Under the pieces are notes generated by a model that searched no databases, was not told the origin of the DNA, and saw only the letters and a program-made list of their open reading frames with translations. From the NCBI GenBank assembly GCA_030762175.1, contig CM060843.1, positions 23,922,001 to 23,986,000 of the forward strand: a stretch of 64,000 nucleotides of DNA, in the 5' to 3' direction. Made by a program: the position numbers and the translations under genes. Shown here piece after piece: positions 12,114-24,499 of the stretch. The stretch is from Metallyticus violacea (Eukaryota; Arthropoda; Insecta; Mantodea; Metallyticidae). Every line of letters starts with the position of its first letter. Positions within the stretch are counted from its first letter, which is position 1.

Positions 12114-13770
12114 AACATGCAAGACAATGCTCCAAGCTTCTCTCTGAAAGAATATGTCATTTTTTAATACATCTATGTCTGTGTTAATGCCCTTAAGAGT
12201 ACCCACAAGTGCTCGCAATTTTCAAGTTGCGACAATTTTAATGGTAAGAGAGGATGGTGATTGATTAATTGATGGGTCTTAATTAATTATCAAATTCGTA
12301 GTATTATGTAGAATTAAAGACTTCTCCATCTCTTCCCCCACCGCTGTCTCGAAGTGTCGCTATGCCACAGCTGTATTCGGTAGAGCGCTGGAATTTTGTG
12401 ACCTTTTCAGGTCAACGGGGAAATGGATCGGGAATCAGGCAATAGATGAACACAAGTCTTAGAACTGGAGATGACACAGTTTACTCACTTGTATTTACTG
12501 TTCACTGCTCAGGGTCGCCTTTAAGTTCTTGGCATGTTAAGTGATTCTTAGATCACTCTTGCGATATTTAAACCGACCTACTACCAGGCTGACCGGTAAC
12601 TCACTGAGTTGAATTGTTGGTAATAATTACACCGACTATAACTGAATCAACTGCCTGTAACTCTCCCCGCTATAATTCTTTGATCACTATGCCCCCTGAT
12701 AACTGAGCACTCACTTATTCTCCTCTCCCTAAAGTCTGCCCTTAATCTCCCCAGGGCCTCGAAATCACAACCTTTTATAAACTATATCTTCGTCCGGTCG
12801 GTGAGCAATCTTCTGCCTTTCAAAACATCACTATTGAATAATTTCGACAGTAATTTCCTCCACACCGCTATCTATTGGCCGTGGCGCACGCATATAATTT
12901 TCGTAAGTAATCTTTTTGGATGTTCCCTTAGGTCTTATATTCGAGCTGTTTTTTCACCCTTGGTTCCGTACGTCGGACTCTTATAAGTTATTGCACCCCC
13001 CAATGATCTGTTGCATCAGCAAGTGTTATACAACGGTTCGTCTTAGATTTTAACAAAGCAAATCTTTTTGACTTTTCACATAAAAGAGGGGTTTATGAAC
13101 TGTTCCGTTTCCATAGCGTTTTCCACATACCTTAACAGCGACCCTTCTTATACAAAGCCTCTTACAATATATACAAAAGATGGCTCTTTTGCCCAGCACA
13201 AAACACAACGCTTCCTGGTTTATTTCTGAAGTTTCTATCAACAAAAGTTTTCTACTATCCAGAAATACACAAATTACTAAACTACTAATATGAATACATA
13301 TAAATTGTGATAATATTTATACTATATGTAATTGATTATACTAACATCGGTAATATTTTAATTGGGGAGCGGTATCTCATAAATACCACTTCAAAGTGAA
13401 TTGTTTCAAAATGGCATTACAAGCTGCTCTATCAGTATCAAATTTCCAAGTTCTTCTAACAGTTTTGGAAAAAAATATTTGTCTATTTGTATATTATATA
13501 CTAATGCGTTAACGTTCCACAATACAGAAGTTTATAGTTTTTACCAAACAAAAAATTAACCTAATAATTTTATATGGGAAAAAAATAATATAGCTATAGG
13601 ATGAGGTAATTAAAACTACCGCCTAAAATGTCTCTTATAACCATTATCACTAGATTTAAGGGCCCATAAAAATCCACAGTCAAACCTATAGAGAATTAAT
13701 AGTGATTAGAAAAAGTGTTGTGTTCAGTGCAAGGTTATTGTTAATGGATCAATAGCCATAAGAGTAACAG
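12114..13770. other. Unassigned stretch
   Basis: No coding match. 12420-12800 is richer in C and T, with repeated ACTGA/CTGAAT words, similar in texture to 32650-33120. This may be the same old element, but I could not align them convincingly by eye. Confidence 0.4.
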
Positions 13771-13779
13771 AAATTGAAC

Positions 13780-14661
13780 TGAGTTGATGCATAAGCTCGT
13801 AACGTTTTTTGACTGTGATAAAAGTTTTTATTTGAGATGAATAGCATACAGAGATTAATCAGTAATATATCCCCTGACTCTCTCTCAACGCTGGGGTAGT
13901 TTCTTGATTCCACGACTGAAGAACTTGCTAGTTTGTAGCTGAAGAAATCAAGCCATATTTTTAAAACATCTTCGTTATCGAAGGAGTTTCCTCGAAGATT
14001 TTTGGATAATAAACGGAAGGTGGAATTCTGAGAGTACAAGATCGGGAGAATATGGGGGATGTGAAAACTCCTCCCAACCAAGCTCGTGGATAGCAGTTTT
14101 AGTCGTGTTAGTGAAATGTGAGTGTGCATTATCGTGTAGCAGCAGCGTTTGATGCAGTCTCCTCGATATTTTTTCTTCAATTGTGCCTATCTGATGGTAG
14201 GCAATAAACTTCATCACTTTTGGTTACATTTCTGGGAATCAATTAGTAGTACTTGATGCCTTATTTATTCCACAGATGCCCAGAAATGTTTGCACGGAGT
14301 GCTGATTTTTTGTTAGGACTCAGCCTTTCCTTTCTATTTTTGATAGAGGTTCCATATTTCGTCACAGTAACTATCTTGCACAGATCGATGTTGTTCACGA
14401 GCTAACCGATGACAAGCAAGCAGCGAAGCACAAATGGTCACTGTTTTTTGTTGTTTTCCCTTAAAGCGTGCAGTTTCCATACGCCGAATATTTTAACCTT
14501 GCTCATAGTATGCAAATATCTCACGATGGTTTCCTGCTCACAATTCATTTTCGGAGTGACTGATGTGGATAATCATGGCTTAAAGAGCTCAGAAATTCTT
14601 CATCAACACCCGATGGTCTTCCCGAACCTGAACCTGACGGATAGTTTACTTCAAAGTAGTC
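13780..14661 (-). mobile_element. Decayed mariner, interrupted by a SINE
   Basis: The minus strand from about 14660 down reads a linker-like SGRPSGVDEE. At 14217-13975 it reads LLLHDNAHSHFTN with the second catalytic Asp and HPPYSPDLVLSEFHL, where the third acidic residue is Glu rather than Asp (spacing 34). After a frameshift, the C-terminal part GNSFDNEDVLKIWLDFF runs to about 13850. Multiple stops. The N-terminal part is lost or separated by the SINE beginning at 14678. Terminal repeats were not paired. Confidence 0.75.
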
Positions 14662-14677
14662 CTCTTTGAAACGATTG

Positions 14678-14963
14678 ATTTATTTATGAATGCTCTTTAA
14701 CATCTCAGGTCATCAGCATCCCATTCAACTCAGGGCGTGAAACGGCCGACAAATTTTGCTCAGAGGCCTCTCTTTCAGGCTTGAGGTTCTTTTTTGTGCC
14801 GTAAATGTACGACACGGGGACCCACGGGTTTACTTCCCTTCTGAAGGAAGCCATACTTAGGATTTACGCCTCAAAAAAATCCATCGGTCCTGGCCGGGTT
14901 CGAACCCGCGATCTTGGGTTTATGAGGCAAGAATGGTAACCATTACACCACCAGGACCGACAG
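14678..14963 (-). mobile_element. tRNA-SINE family A, copy 4
   Basis: Full-length SINE with intact box B (GGTTCGAACCC) and box A. Imperfect flanking duplications CTCTTTGAAACGA (14662-14674) and CTCTTTTTAAACGA (14964-14977) support retroposition into the decayed mariner. Confidence 0.88.
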
Positions 14964-14977
14964 CTCTTTTTAAACGA

Positions 14978-16256
14978 CAGAATCATTTTATTGCCGTGAT
15001 TTCTCCAACGGCATTCTTCCTGTAGCTGGCACAAACATTTTCAGGCCCTCCGCCCGGAAAGGTTGCTTTCTTTCCATTTGACACTCTATCATTTTTAGGC
15101 GCAAGCTTTCTTCAAATCTGCTCAATTCAAGGCGATTTTACAAATACAACGCTCCAAATAACAAATAACAGATGACAAACGGTAAACAAAGTGTCCTAAT
15201 AACGCAGTGTTGTGATGAAAAAAAAAAAAGCTACCAGAATCGCATTAACTTAATTGAAATTATAATAATAATCGCGTTTAGTGCGAGTTTCTAACGCAAA
15301 TTGTTTACACTAGTGATTTCGCAGCTTTTTAGGACATACCAAATTAATTTACAAAACTGTAAAAGAAGCAAACAAAGTAATTCACACGTTTTAAAACGAA
15401 CTGTTAGTAAGTATCCATAATATATCCTCATAGACCCGGTGCTTAAAACCATTTTTAAAGTTGAAAAACTATTTGGAATCGTAAATAACCGTTCTAACAG
15501 TAGTGATAAGACGATTTTCGCAATGTAACTATATCTGACTGATTTCGGACCGCTCCAACTCTGCATCGAGACGTTACCTTTAATTTGTAGTAGTTGCACA
15601 AGCAGAGACTATTGCTTCACATAAATAACTAGTTACAAAAGACAGAAGGATGATTTTAGTTACAGCTGACAAAACTTTATATCCTTCTTTTAATGAATTT
15701 ACATATTGATTTCTTACTTTTAAACGTATATTTATATTTTATCATTATAACCTGATGTCATTTCAATCATGGGTTAATACTAATGCTATATCAGAATTGA
15801 TTTAGGTGAACTTGAAATGCAGCTAGGAAATCTTCAGCTATATCTGAATCCGGTTCTCTAAATTATTTTACTATAGGGAAACTGTCCTTTTTAAATGTTA
15901 AATGTTTATCTGTTATCTATTAAAAGCAGCGAATAGTAATATGGCATTTCAATGAGTATTTTCAGCTATGTATCAATCTTTTGTTTTCTTTAAAATCAAT
16001 TATTTTAAAGAAAATATTAGCATCCCTTGATATGGGAAAAACTGAAGGTTGTAGCCTACAAGTAAATCCTGACTATATCGCGACACAACATCGCATAACA
16101 GCAGCTTGCAATGTTAATTTTCTGAAATGGTAAATAATGTGTAGTAGTTCGTGCATCAAATACTGAAAGCTTGTGTTGCAGCGAATAATCCTCATTTTGA
16201 ATATCTATGAGTCATATGTACATTTTCCCCGGAATTATGGTAATAGTAGATCTATA
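14978..16256. other. Unassigned AT-rich stretch
   Basis: No recognisable element or gene. It may include N-terminal remnants of the mariner interrupted at 14661, but no convincing motif was found. Confidence 0.4.
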
Positions 16257-17461
16257 TACGAGGTTAGGTCCATAAGTTTCCGACCTTTCTGATTAGGATT
16301 ATCGCCATCACAAAATCCTTAGTTAGTGCATAAAGAAGGCTATATGTAGAAGATTGTGACATGTTCAAAATGCAGTATCGAGCTGTTATTAAATTCTTCA
16401 CAAAAGAACGACTTACCTACTCCAAATGAAATTACACAGCGATTGGACGGTTTATATGGGGAAGCATCTCGCTCATATTCTACCGTAAAGAATGGGCCAA
16501 ACTTTTTCGAGAAAACATTGAAGACAAAGAACATGCAGGTCGGCTTACTCCTGAAAACATCGCTCTTGTGGAAGGAGAAATTATGGAAGAGCAGCGGCTC
16601 AAAGTTACAGAAATAGCAGCAAGGTTCGGCCTTTCTAAAACAACAGTCTTTCGAATTATTCATGAACATTTAAACATGAATAAGGTTAGTGCAAGATGGG
16701 TGTCTAAACTTTATTTCTCAGTCCAAAAGCAGCAACGGGTCATCTGCTGTCAGGCATTTTTGGAGCTCTGCCGTAGCAACGAGAGAGAAGTTCTGCAAAC
16801 CATTGTTACAGGAGATGAAACTATGTCCTTTAATATGATCCCTTGTCCAAAAGAGAATCGATGGAGTGGCAGGAGTAAACCTGGCGAAGTACCGCCTCTA
16901 AAGGCCAAGGTCACTCAGTCAACCAAGAAGATTATGGCCACAATCTTTTGGCTCTGTGAATGAATACTCTTCATTGACTTCCAGGAGAGGAACACCACAG
17001 CAAATGGGGAATACTATGCTACTACTAATACTACTGCAGAGACTGCGTGCTTCTATCAAAGAAAAAAGGCGAGGAAAGCTGAGTGGTGGTGTGCGCCTTC
17101 TTCACGACAACGCGCCTGTGCACACAGATCTTTTGCAAAGGAAGCTGTGAAGAAATGTGGCTTCAAGGAGATCGACCTTTCACCCTACATCCCAGATCTA
17201 GCTCCCAGTGACTATTTCCTCTAATCAAAACTCAAGAAGAACTTTGGAAGAAGGAGATTTAAGTGTGATGGATGCTGTTTATGTCCATTTTGCAGACAAG
17301 GCTTTTGACTATTTTGAGAGGGGGGGGGATTGAAATGTTAATTCAAAGATGTGAGAAGTATATTGGTAACTATGTTGAAAAGTGAAAAGTGAAATATAGT
17401 GTTTGTCTTTATCATACGTAGAAACTTCGTTAGGCCGGAAACTTATGGACCTACCCTCGTA
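16257..17461 (+). mobile_element. Mariner element copy 3, both ends present
   Basis: Best-preserved copy of the family at 1-962 and 1861-3072. Terminal repeats TACGAGGTTAGGTCCATAAG (from 16257) and its inverted partner ending at 17461 share the core GGTCCATAAGTTTCCG. TA flanks both ends, and the body between the TAs is 1201 bp, normal for mariner. Confidence 0.92.
16361..17385 (+). pseudogene. Mariner transposase remnant (copy 3)
   Basis: Starts at the ATG at 16361 (MFKMQYRAVIKFFTKE), 104 bp inside the left end. It loses frame within about 20 codons. From about 16540 it reads LTPENIALVEGEIMEEQRLK, the helix-turn-helix LSKTTVFRIIHEHL, NKVSARWV, the first catalytic Asp in TGDETM, and the linker SKPGEVPPLK. 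A stop at 16961 replaces the residue after LCE. Later frames give DNAPVHT-equivalent sequence with the second Asp, then SPYIPDLAPSDYFL with the third Asp kept, then a stop. About three frameshifts and two stops: inactive. Confidence 0.85.
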
Positions 17462-19215
17462 CAGTAGGGACGGCTTGGGTATTTCACGGGATCGAATTCT
17501 GAGTGTGCATGTCACGAAATTGATTCTGCTACCTCTATTTCCCTTCAGATAACTCTGCAGAATAATACAAAAACAATAAATAAATTCAAGTATGGAAGAT
17601 ATTTCAGCTGGTCGGTTTAAGTGCCTCACTGTGTATATTGCAATTTGTTTTCCAATATAAAGTTAACATGCCAATAATTTTGTATCGCCAAATTAGAAAT
17701 TTTTATCTAGAAATATTAATACATTAGCATATTAAATAAATAAAAAATAATAAAATAATTTTGTATTTTATTAATTAAAATTCTATTAAGTATTTCTGCC
17801 ATATTTGCCAATATATTTAATATTAAATAAAGTGAGCTAATTAAGCACTGTTGTCATGTTCTGTACTATTTCTTTAGGTCTAATTTTTGTGCCCATATAC
17901 CAACTGCTAATTAACTCACCGCAATAATTTCGTAGAGTATCGAAGGGTCTTTGACAGCCAATTTGTCATAGGGAATAAGTGGTTCACGAGGCAAATTAAC
18001 GGGGTTATATGATGGTAAATAAGTTAAAATTAAATGTTGATAAATTAGAGTTAAAGCGAAATGATCAGATAGGGTAGCACATTCCCTTCAAATGTCTTCA
18101 AAGCTGCTTCGAGAGTGAAGGTATCTCGACTTTAAATAGTTCATTATCAACGCTTTCAAGATTTAGTGCTATGAAAATCTCTAAAATATCAGACTAACCA
18201 TATGAAGGTATGGCACAGAACTACGGTTAACTGATTTGTCGTGTTGCATTGTTTAGAACGTGATGGTGAACTCCGAGTGAAACGAGAGATTTACAATCCG
18301 TATTTCTTAATTTCTATGTGTCGCACAGCAATTTGTTGTGTTAACATAATGGTCGACAATGCGCTGCGATCTATCACTGCTGTGCTTTGCGGGCCTTATA
18401 TATCTCGAATTTGACTCGGTGTGGCCATTTCTGTTCTGGAGAGAGTTATTCTCACTTATGGATAAGGCAACTGAATGCCTTATTTATTTATTTATTATTT
18501 TTTTCTTCCTTTTTTTTTAATAATGAAGTATGCACAAGAATAAAATAGTAATCAAAAAGACTCAAACGCGATAGCAATCATCCGCTTTCTTTGACGCCAG
18601 TCATACCAACTGCGTCGAACAGTTATGCTTCTCAACTTCCGTTCGTTATTGTATGGTAGTATTTGCCAACGAAGCTTCATTTGTAATTGGCGTACTAGTT
18701 CTTTAGGAATGTAGTGTCATAACTTAGATTTCCTATCTCAAATGCTCGTCTAAAACCCGTCTACAATATCTTATTGTGGTGTAGTTCAGTAACATTATGT
18801 ATGAACTTTTTTACACGAGTAAAATAATTACACATTGCGGATTCTTCTGTCAGTCCCTTGATTCCAAATTTTTGTTGTTACACTTTATCAAAAGCCTTCA
18901 TATAAAAATTAATGTTGAAATGTTACAATTTCTATTGGTCGATCTGAAGCAAATTTTGGTAGGGGCTCTTAAAATTGGACAAATCACTCGTTCCCCTTTT
19001 TGTTATGTGACCATCAAAGATTTGCTTTGAGTGCTAAGTCGGTCTCAACCAAATTGCAGAATTGCTCTTTACAGTCATTCGGAAGGAAAACCAAAAGGGT
19101 GGAAAATCCCAAATTCTACTATATGATATATGAAGGTTCTCTCGGAAAGCAAAACATGAAGGTTATATTAGATTATATTATATTAGATAGAATTTTGAGT
19201 ATGTAGCAACATACT
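17462..19215. other. Unassigned AT-rich stretch
   Basis: No element ends or coding motifs recognised. Two frames near 18797-19206 carry no known motif. Confidence 0.45.
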
Positions 19216-19219
19216 TTGA

Positions 19220-20110
19220 GCCTCAAGAACTCTATGCTTTACTTTAACCCTAACGTTGTAGTTTCAGATCTAGAGCTTTAGTGAGCTCTAGAATCTTTCC
19301 TAGAAGCTAAGGAATTACATCTTTGTAAATGTTATTTATCCTTCCAAAATTTCACACTCTAGTAATGTGTGCTTTGCACTCTCATCAGACTGTTCACATA
19401 GATTGCAAGTGGGTACTTTGAAGAGTCCCATCGCCCATAAGTGTTTCCGTTCCAGTCATCATTCCAATTGTTCGTCTGATTAGCTTTCTATTCCCTCAAT
19501 AGGTCTTGAGCCAGAACCTATGGGAAATTTTAATAGAGATTTTGCCTAACTCTTGACCGGAAAAGGTTTTTCCATCTTATCTGATATACTTCCTTGGTCT
19601 ATTAATATAAGGCAGTTTTAGCAGTTTTCTTACTAATATCGCATAAAGGTTTTGATGCTATGAAGTCAGTTTCAATACCTTCTTTTTCAGGTTTATCTGC
19701 CGCTTCACTAACTTTAATGCCCTCGTGTTCGGGCACCCAACTGAGTTGTAATCGATTATTTGTGGATAGACTAATGAGAGCTTTCAGAAATTCAAGTTCA
19801 CTTCATGAGAGTTAATTGCAATTAATTGTTTGGCTGTTTGGGAAGATAAGTATGCCTTGGTGAGCTTATTTTCTCTTCTACAGAAGTTTATATAGATCAG
19901 AAATGCAATTATTTCTGCCTGAAAAATGTACCAAAGTTTCCAAGAATTATGGAGATCTTAGCTTTTGAAGATAACCTATAAACTCACAATCGTAAAGAGT
20001 TTTCTAATCTTGAGCCTTCTGTAGAATACCAGACGATCCTTGGGCAGAGTTGGTGAATTTTCTTCCATCCAACCAGTAACAAAGTATTAAATATGGCGTT
20101 AGTTTATTTT
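19220..20110 (-). mobile_element. LINE 3' end with RNase H domain
   Basis: Minus strand, from high to low coordinates: RLVFYTEGSR (first RNase H block), VFQAEIIAFLIYI (second block), then a long open piece with LISLSTNNRLQLSWVPEHEG and EAADKPEKEGIETD, which is the 'W.PGH.GI..NE.AD' block. A further frame gives HLWAMGLFKVPTCNLCEQSD and HTLLECEIL, a CxxC..H..C knuckle. The order matches I/Jockey-type LINEs with RNase H. Several frameshifts; no reverse transcriptase part is left nearby. Confidence 0.8.
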
Positions 20111-20174
20111 CTGCGAGCTACCTTAAAAAAATCATCTCTTAATTCATATTCTTGGATTTTTTCCCCCTTTCACA

Positions 20175-20336
20175 TTTAAGGTCATCGGCGTCCCATTTAA
20201 TTCAGGACGTTAATTGGCATACATTTCGCTCAGAGGATTCTTCTTCCAGGCTTGAGGTACTTTTAAGTGTGTAAATCTACCATGAAGAACCCACGGCTTC
20301 TTTCTACGAGGCAAGTATGATCACCACCAGACCGAC
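20175..20336 (-). mobile_element. tRNA-SINE family A, copy 5, internally deleted
   Basis: Diverged copy retaining the tail-side body and the outer edge of the tRNA head (ACCAGACCGAC on the plus strand). The segment holding box B and the neighbouring body is missing. Confidence 0.75.
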
Positions 20337-20339
20337 TCT

Positions 20340-21336
20340 TGGCAAATGAAAAAAATAATAAAGTTCTGTTTCGAGTATTCAACAAAGTTGGACTACTGCT
20401 TTTTAGAACCAAGAGCAACTTTTATTAGTACGACATTTCCCTGTTGTTCTTTATTCCCTAAGGATATAGAGAGTTACATCCATAGCCATCTGCATAAAAT
20501 TTCAAATCAAAAAGCTTCTCGCAACATGAAACATCAGTTTTTCTAGTTCACACTAGCACCTCCTATTCCAACCGAACACAGTACAGTAGACTCTGTTGTG
20601 GAGATAATATCCGATCTGCTATCACCACCCCGCACCGTCATGCATGCCTGACTACAACGTGTTTTCCGGCTTACAAAACAAGAACTTTGTGTGAATTTGT
20701 ACAATATACTCGTATGTATGTACTCAGTATAATGTTGTTTGGATATATCCACAAATGTTTCACAACAGCAGAATGGACAAAAGGAAGGGAAACAAAAAGC
20801 GTATCGACTGACCCTTCAGGCAAGAGTGGAAAAGCCTTTCCCTTTCAATCTCACTTTCCCCTTCCGTGTTAGACTGTTCCGGAATGCTGCGGTATATTTA
20901 TTTTTAGTTTTTTTCTAAAAGTAATGAATCTATTTAACTGAATGTGCTGGAAGAGTTTTAGCGGTTAAACGGATAAACATGGATAATTGTTGCAGAATCT
21001 TCCGATAATTTATTTATTTTGTGCAGGTTGGTCCAGATAGCGAGGGTGTACAGCATAATTCTGATCTGTGTTAGACAACCTTTTCGCAATTTAATCTCCA
21101 TTTCTCTTGAACGATAAGCCTTGGATTGGCAACTATTTTTTGCGGCGGAGGAGAACACTTTGGCACTTAAGCCTTGCTCATGGCTATCTCCGGGAGATTA
21201 GAATGAGACGTCAGACCGCCTGAATCAGCGGATGATGACTTTCGTAGTCCGACAAAACGCCCTGAAGCCTGTGAACCCCGTCCCCCAAGGAGTTACAAGC
21301 CCACCTTGCTCTGGCATTTTCGGCACTGTAATGAAG
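20340..21336. other. Unassigned stretch
   Basis: No supported gene or element. Short frames near 20346-20872 have no recognised motif. Confidence 0.4.
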
Positions 21337-21345
21337 GAAAGTGGG

Positions 21346-21658
21346 TTTTGTTGGGGGGGGGGGGGTTGGTTTATTTACGGACGCTCTTTAACAGCTCAGG
21401 TAATCAACATATCATTCAATTCAGAGCGTGAAATGGCCTACAAATTTTGCTCAGACGCCTCTTCTTTCAGGCTTGAGGTTCTTTTTCGTGCCGTAAATGT
21501 ACGACATGGGACCCACGGCTTTACTTCCCTTCCGAAGGAAGCCATACTTAGGATTTTTACCCCCGAAAACATCTATCGCTCCTGGCCGGCATCGAACCCA
21601 CGATCTTGGTTTTAGGAGGCAAGTATGCTTACCACTACACCACCAGGACCGACAAAAA
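21346..21658 (-). mobile_element. tRNA-SINE family A, copy 6, with exact target duplication
   Basis: Full-length SINE flanked by the exact 9-bp duplication GAAAGTGGG (21337-21345 and 21659-21667). Box B is slightly altered (GGCATCGAACCCACG on the plus strand). A run of G lies beside the tail. Open frames on both strands here are shadows of the SINE. Confidence 0.92.
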
Positions 21659-22330
21659 GAAAGTGGGAGCGTAACATTAATGGAAAGTAAAGATCCTCCA
21701 GTATTCGAGGAAGCCACGAAAAAAAAAAAAACAAAACAAAAAAAAAACAAAGTCAGAGTGACGGGCCCTAAAGAAATTGAATCCGGAACCTCCCGAATGT
21801 GAGTCAGTGACCACCGAGACAAGGAGAAAAATAATAAGGAATATGAGAATTAATTCCGAAAAAACAATGCAAATTTGTATAGGAAAACTTCAGAATTATA
21901 AACATTTTTTCCGAAGTTTTGGGTTGCAAAGATCGCAATAAATGTCAGTTATTTTCAAGCTAGGCAATATTTAGGTTAGACAACATATAAAGCATACATT
22001 CCTAAAAAGATACTAGATATTAAAATAGGTCCAAAATAAACAAATTTCATAATTTATAGAAGTACATTTTTTTTATATGGTGTTTAACGCCTAGATGAAA
22101 TGATATATTGGGAAAGGACATTTTTAGGGAAGGAAACATTCCGGTCTAAGTTTAGGGTATCTCCCCAACATTTGCTATTTATGAGGACAGAGGAAAACCT
22201 GCAAAAAACCTCTGTGGGGAGGACGATCGTGGTGGATTCGAACTCCAGACCACCCGCTCACGAGGGTTTGATTCTGATATACCCATATAAATTCTAGGTC
22301 TTTAAACTTTAAAAGCCCACCCCCCCCCCT

Positions 22331-22600
22331 TTTTTTTTACGGACGATCTTTAGCATCTTAGGTCATCAGCGTCCCATTCAAATCAGGGCGTGAAATGACT
22401 GACAAATTTTGCTCAGAGGCCTTTTCTTTCAGGTATGGAGTTCTTTTTCGTGCCGTAAATGTACGACACGGGACCCACAGCTTTACTTTCCTTCCGAAGA
22501 AAGCCACACTTAGGATTTTTACGTCCGAAAAAATCCATCGGTCCTGGCAGTCTTGGGTTTAGGAGACGAGAATGATTACCACTACACCACCAGGACCGAC
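22331..22600 (-). mobile_element. tRNA-SINE family A, copy 7, T-arm deleted
   Basis: Body well conserved. On the tRNA side the sequence goes from the anticodon half directly to TGCCAGGACC, so the T-arm with box B is gone, much as in the 11881 copy but with a different junction. Homopolymer T and C runs flank it. Confidence 0.88.
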
Positions 22601-22904
22601 CTTTTTTTTTTTTTAAGCCTAAAAGATATGTTAAAAGACTTAATATGGTGACAAAAAGCATTATGCAGTAAGTGTATTCAGTGAAGTATTACCAACAAAA
22701 GGACAAAAAATAATATTTTAATATTTTTTTCGTGTTTATGTTCCCTTATTTGGAAATCAATTTCTAAACCAAATGTCTATTTTTCATTACCTAAGCAATT
22801 GAATGACTTATGGTACATATTTTAAATTCAACAAATACGCAAATATATGTAGTTTAATTAGAGGAAGCTTAAAAACTAGACAAGAAAATCAATTCACATT
22901 AATT

Positions 22905-23090
22905 TTATGTCGTGATGACATTACTATTTCTATATGGAAGTGAATCGTGGGTACTAAACAAGAGAAATTTAAAGAAAATTGAATATGTTGAAATGATATT
23001 TTTTAAGATCAGTGTAAGGTTGTGGACTACATGATATGATCCCGATTGTCGAAATAAGAACAGAACTGAGAGTAGAAAATACTAAATGTC
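22905..23090 (+). mobile_element. LINE reverse-transcriptase C-terminal scrap
   Basis: Plus-strand frame reads LLFLYGSESWVLNKRNLKK then IEYVEMIFFK, then frame-broken RNKNRTESRKY-like sequence. This matches the 'LYGSE.W.L.K....+..AEM.FLR...' segment after the polymerase domain of RTE-like arthropod LINEs. Short and inactive. Confidence 0.65.
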
Positions 23091-23882
23091 ACTAGATAAT
23101 AGAGAAGAAAGTATGAGGGCGAAGCAAACTTGAAAAGTTTGATCCATGAAAGAACGGCGATGATGAATTAATAAAATAACTGTTATAAGGTGGGAAGCCA
23201 TTTAATTGGTCCTCTCTGGACATTTGAAAAATGAATTTTTGTGAGGGTAAGAGCTAAAGCAGCCGTGATCAATTACAAGATTTTCTACCGACTTCTTTTC
23301 TACATTATTACATTATCGCGACAATCATTTAGAGTCTGCTCAGTAATTACAAAGAATGGGCTTCCTCAGCCAATTTTTACATTGATTCAATATAATATCC
23401 TGCCATACGTATCATTCTTCCGGAAAGTGCTGAATTTTTTTTTTTTTTATTTCTTGACGTCGACGGCACTCTCCTCCCCTTATCTTTAATTACATCCAAC
23501 TTACTGTGGTATTTGATGATGTACATGTCATAAATGTGCTTTGTTTGTCGTCTGCTAATATTTATTTGTTTCTTATATTTTCCGCAATATATATCTTAAT
23601 ATAAAGTCGCTTTTATCCTCGTGTATGTATTTAATTCGACCCGGTACTGTGCCTGACCTTGAATGCTTCTATACTTTTCAGGATTGCTAACCGTTATTTA
23701 ATTTTATTATACATAGTTTAGTTCGACGGTAATGTAATTGTGGAAATAGACATATAAAAGTACCTTTAAGTCCGCTAATTCCACTCGTTAACTTAAACAT
23801 AAACTAGGAGCTACAAAGAGTGTTATTTAACCCCTAGGTTACATTCATGTATAACAAGAACCCTTGTAATACCAACTTTTAC

Positions 23883-23928
23883 TTAGGTTAGGTTACTAAG
23901 GGTTAGGTTAGGTTATATTAGATTAGGT
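23883..23928 (+). repeat. Short TTAGG-type cluster
   Basis: Five TTAGG words in about 46 bp with imperfect spacing. TTAGG is the common insect telomere unit, but this run is too short and irregular to call a telomeric insertion with certainty. Confidence 0.5.
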
Positions 23929-24077
23929 GTTTGCTTAAGTTTGGTTTAAGGCATTTGCCCCATCCCCTTACCCTTCCTTCTTTGCGCTGCTCTCTAGTGA
24001 ATTTCTTGCTGTTGGCAACAAACATGACATTGCCTTCTTCACCAGACTCTGCCGCCATAGTGTCCTTCTTGGTCTGA

Positions 24078-24377
24078 ATTTTTTTTTTTGAATGATTTAT
24101 TTATAGACGCTGTTTAACAGCTCAGGTCATCAGCGTCCCATTCAACTCAGGGCGTGAAACGGCCGACAAATTTTGCTCAGAGGCCTCTTTTCAGGCTTGA
24201 GGTTCTTTTTCGTGCCGTAAATGTACGACACGGGACCCACGGCTTTACTTCCCTTCCGAAGGAAGCCATACTTAAGATTTTTACGCCCCGAAAAAATCCA
24301 TCGGTTCTGGCCGGGTTCGAACCCGCGATCTTGGGTTTATGAGGCAAGTATGGTAACCACTACACCACCAGGACGGA
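24078..24377 (-). mobile_element. tRNA-SINE family A, copy 8, reference copy
   Basis: Best reference for the family. It is flanked by the exact 13-bp duplication CTTCTTGGTCTGA (24065-24077 and 24378-24390). The sense order is: a tRNA-like head of about 73 nt whose ends can pair (GGTCCTGG with CCAGGACC), then GATGGATTTTT, a conserved body of about 170 nt, and an ATAAATAAA tail. It is transcribed by RNA polymerase III in such families and moved by a LINE in trans. The head resembles tRNA-Gly or tRNA-Arg; I cannot decide. Confidence 0.93.
24314..24370 (-). promoter_or_regulatory. Internal pol III promoter (boxes A and B) of SINE copy 8
   Basis: On the minus strand, box A lies in TGGTGGTGTAGTGGTTACCA (24351-24370) and box B is GGTTCGAACC (24314-24323), at tRNA-like spacing. 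Predicted from sequence alone; activity unknown. Confidence 0.7.
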
Positions 24378-24499
24378 CTTCTTGGTCTGACTTGAGCTAT
24401 AAAGGTCCACGTACTTTTCTGAATGGTAGTTGGATTACTAACTTTCAAAGCATTTAGTGCATCTCTTTCTGTCTACTGTTGCGCTTTAACGCAATTTGT

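Noticed and set aside
21232..21822. Overlapping 100-127-codon frames on both strands
   Set aside because: They lie on a tRNA-SINE copy; equivalent frames recur at other copies (5949, 22413, 24154, 51902).
24314..24370. Working tRNA gene
   Set aside because: Poor anticodon stem, attached SINE body and tail, and ten dispersed copies show a SINE head.
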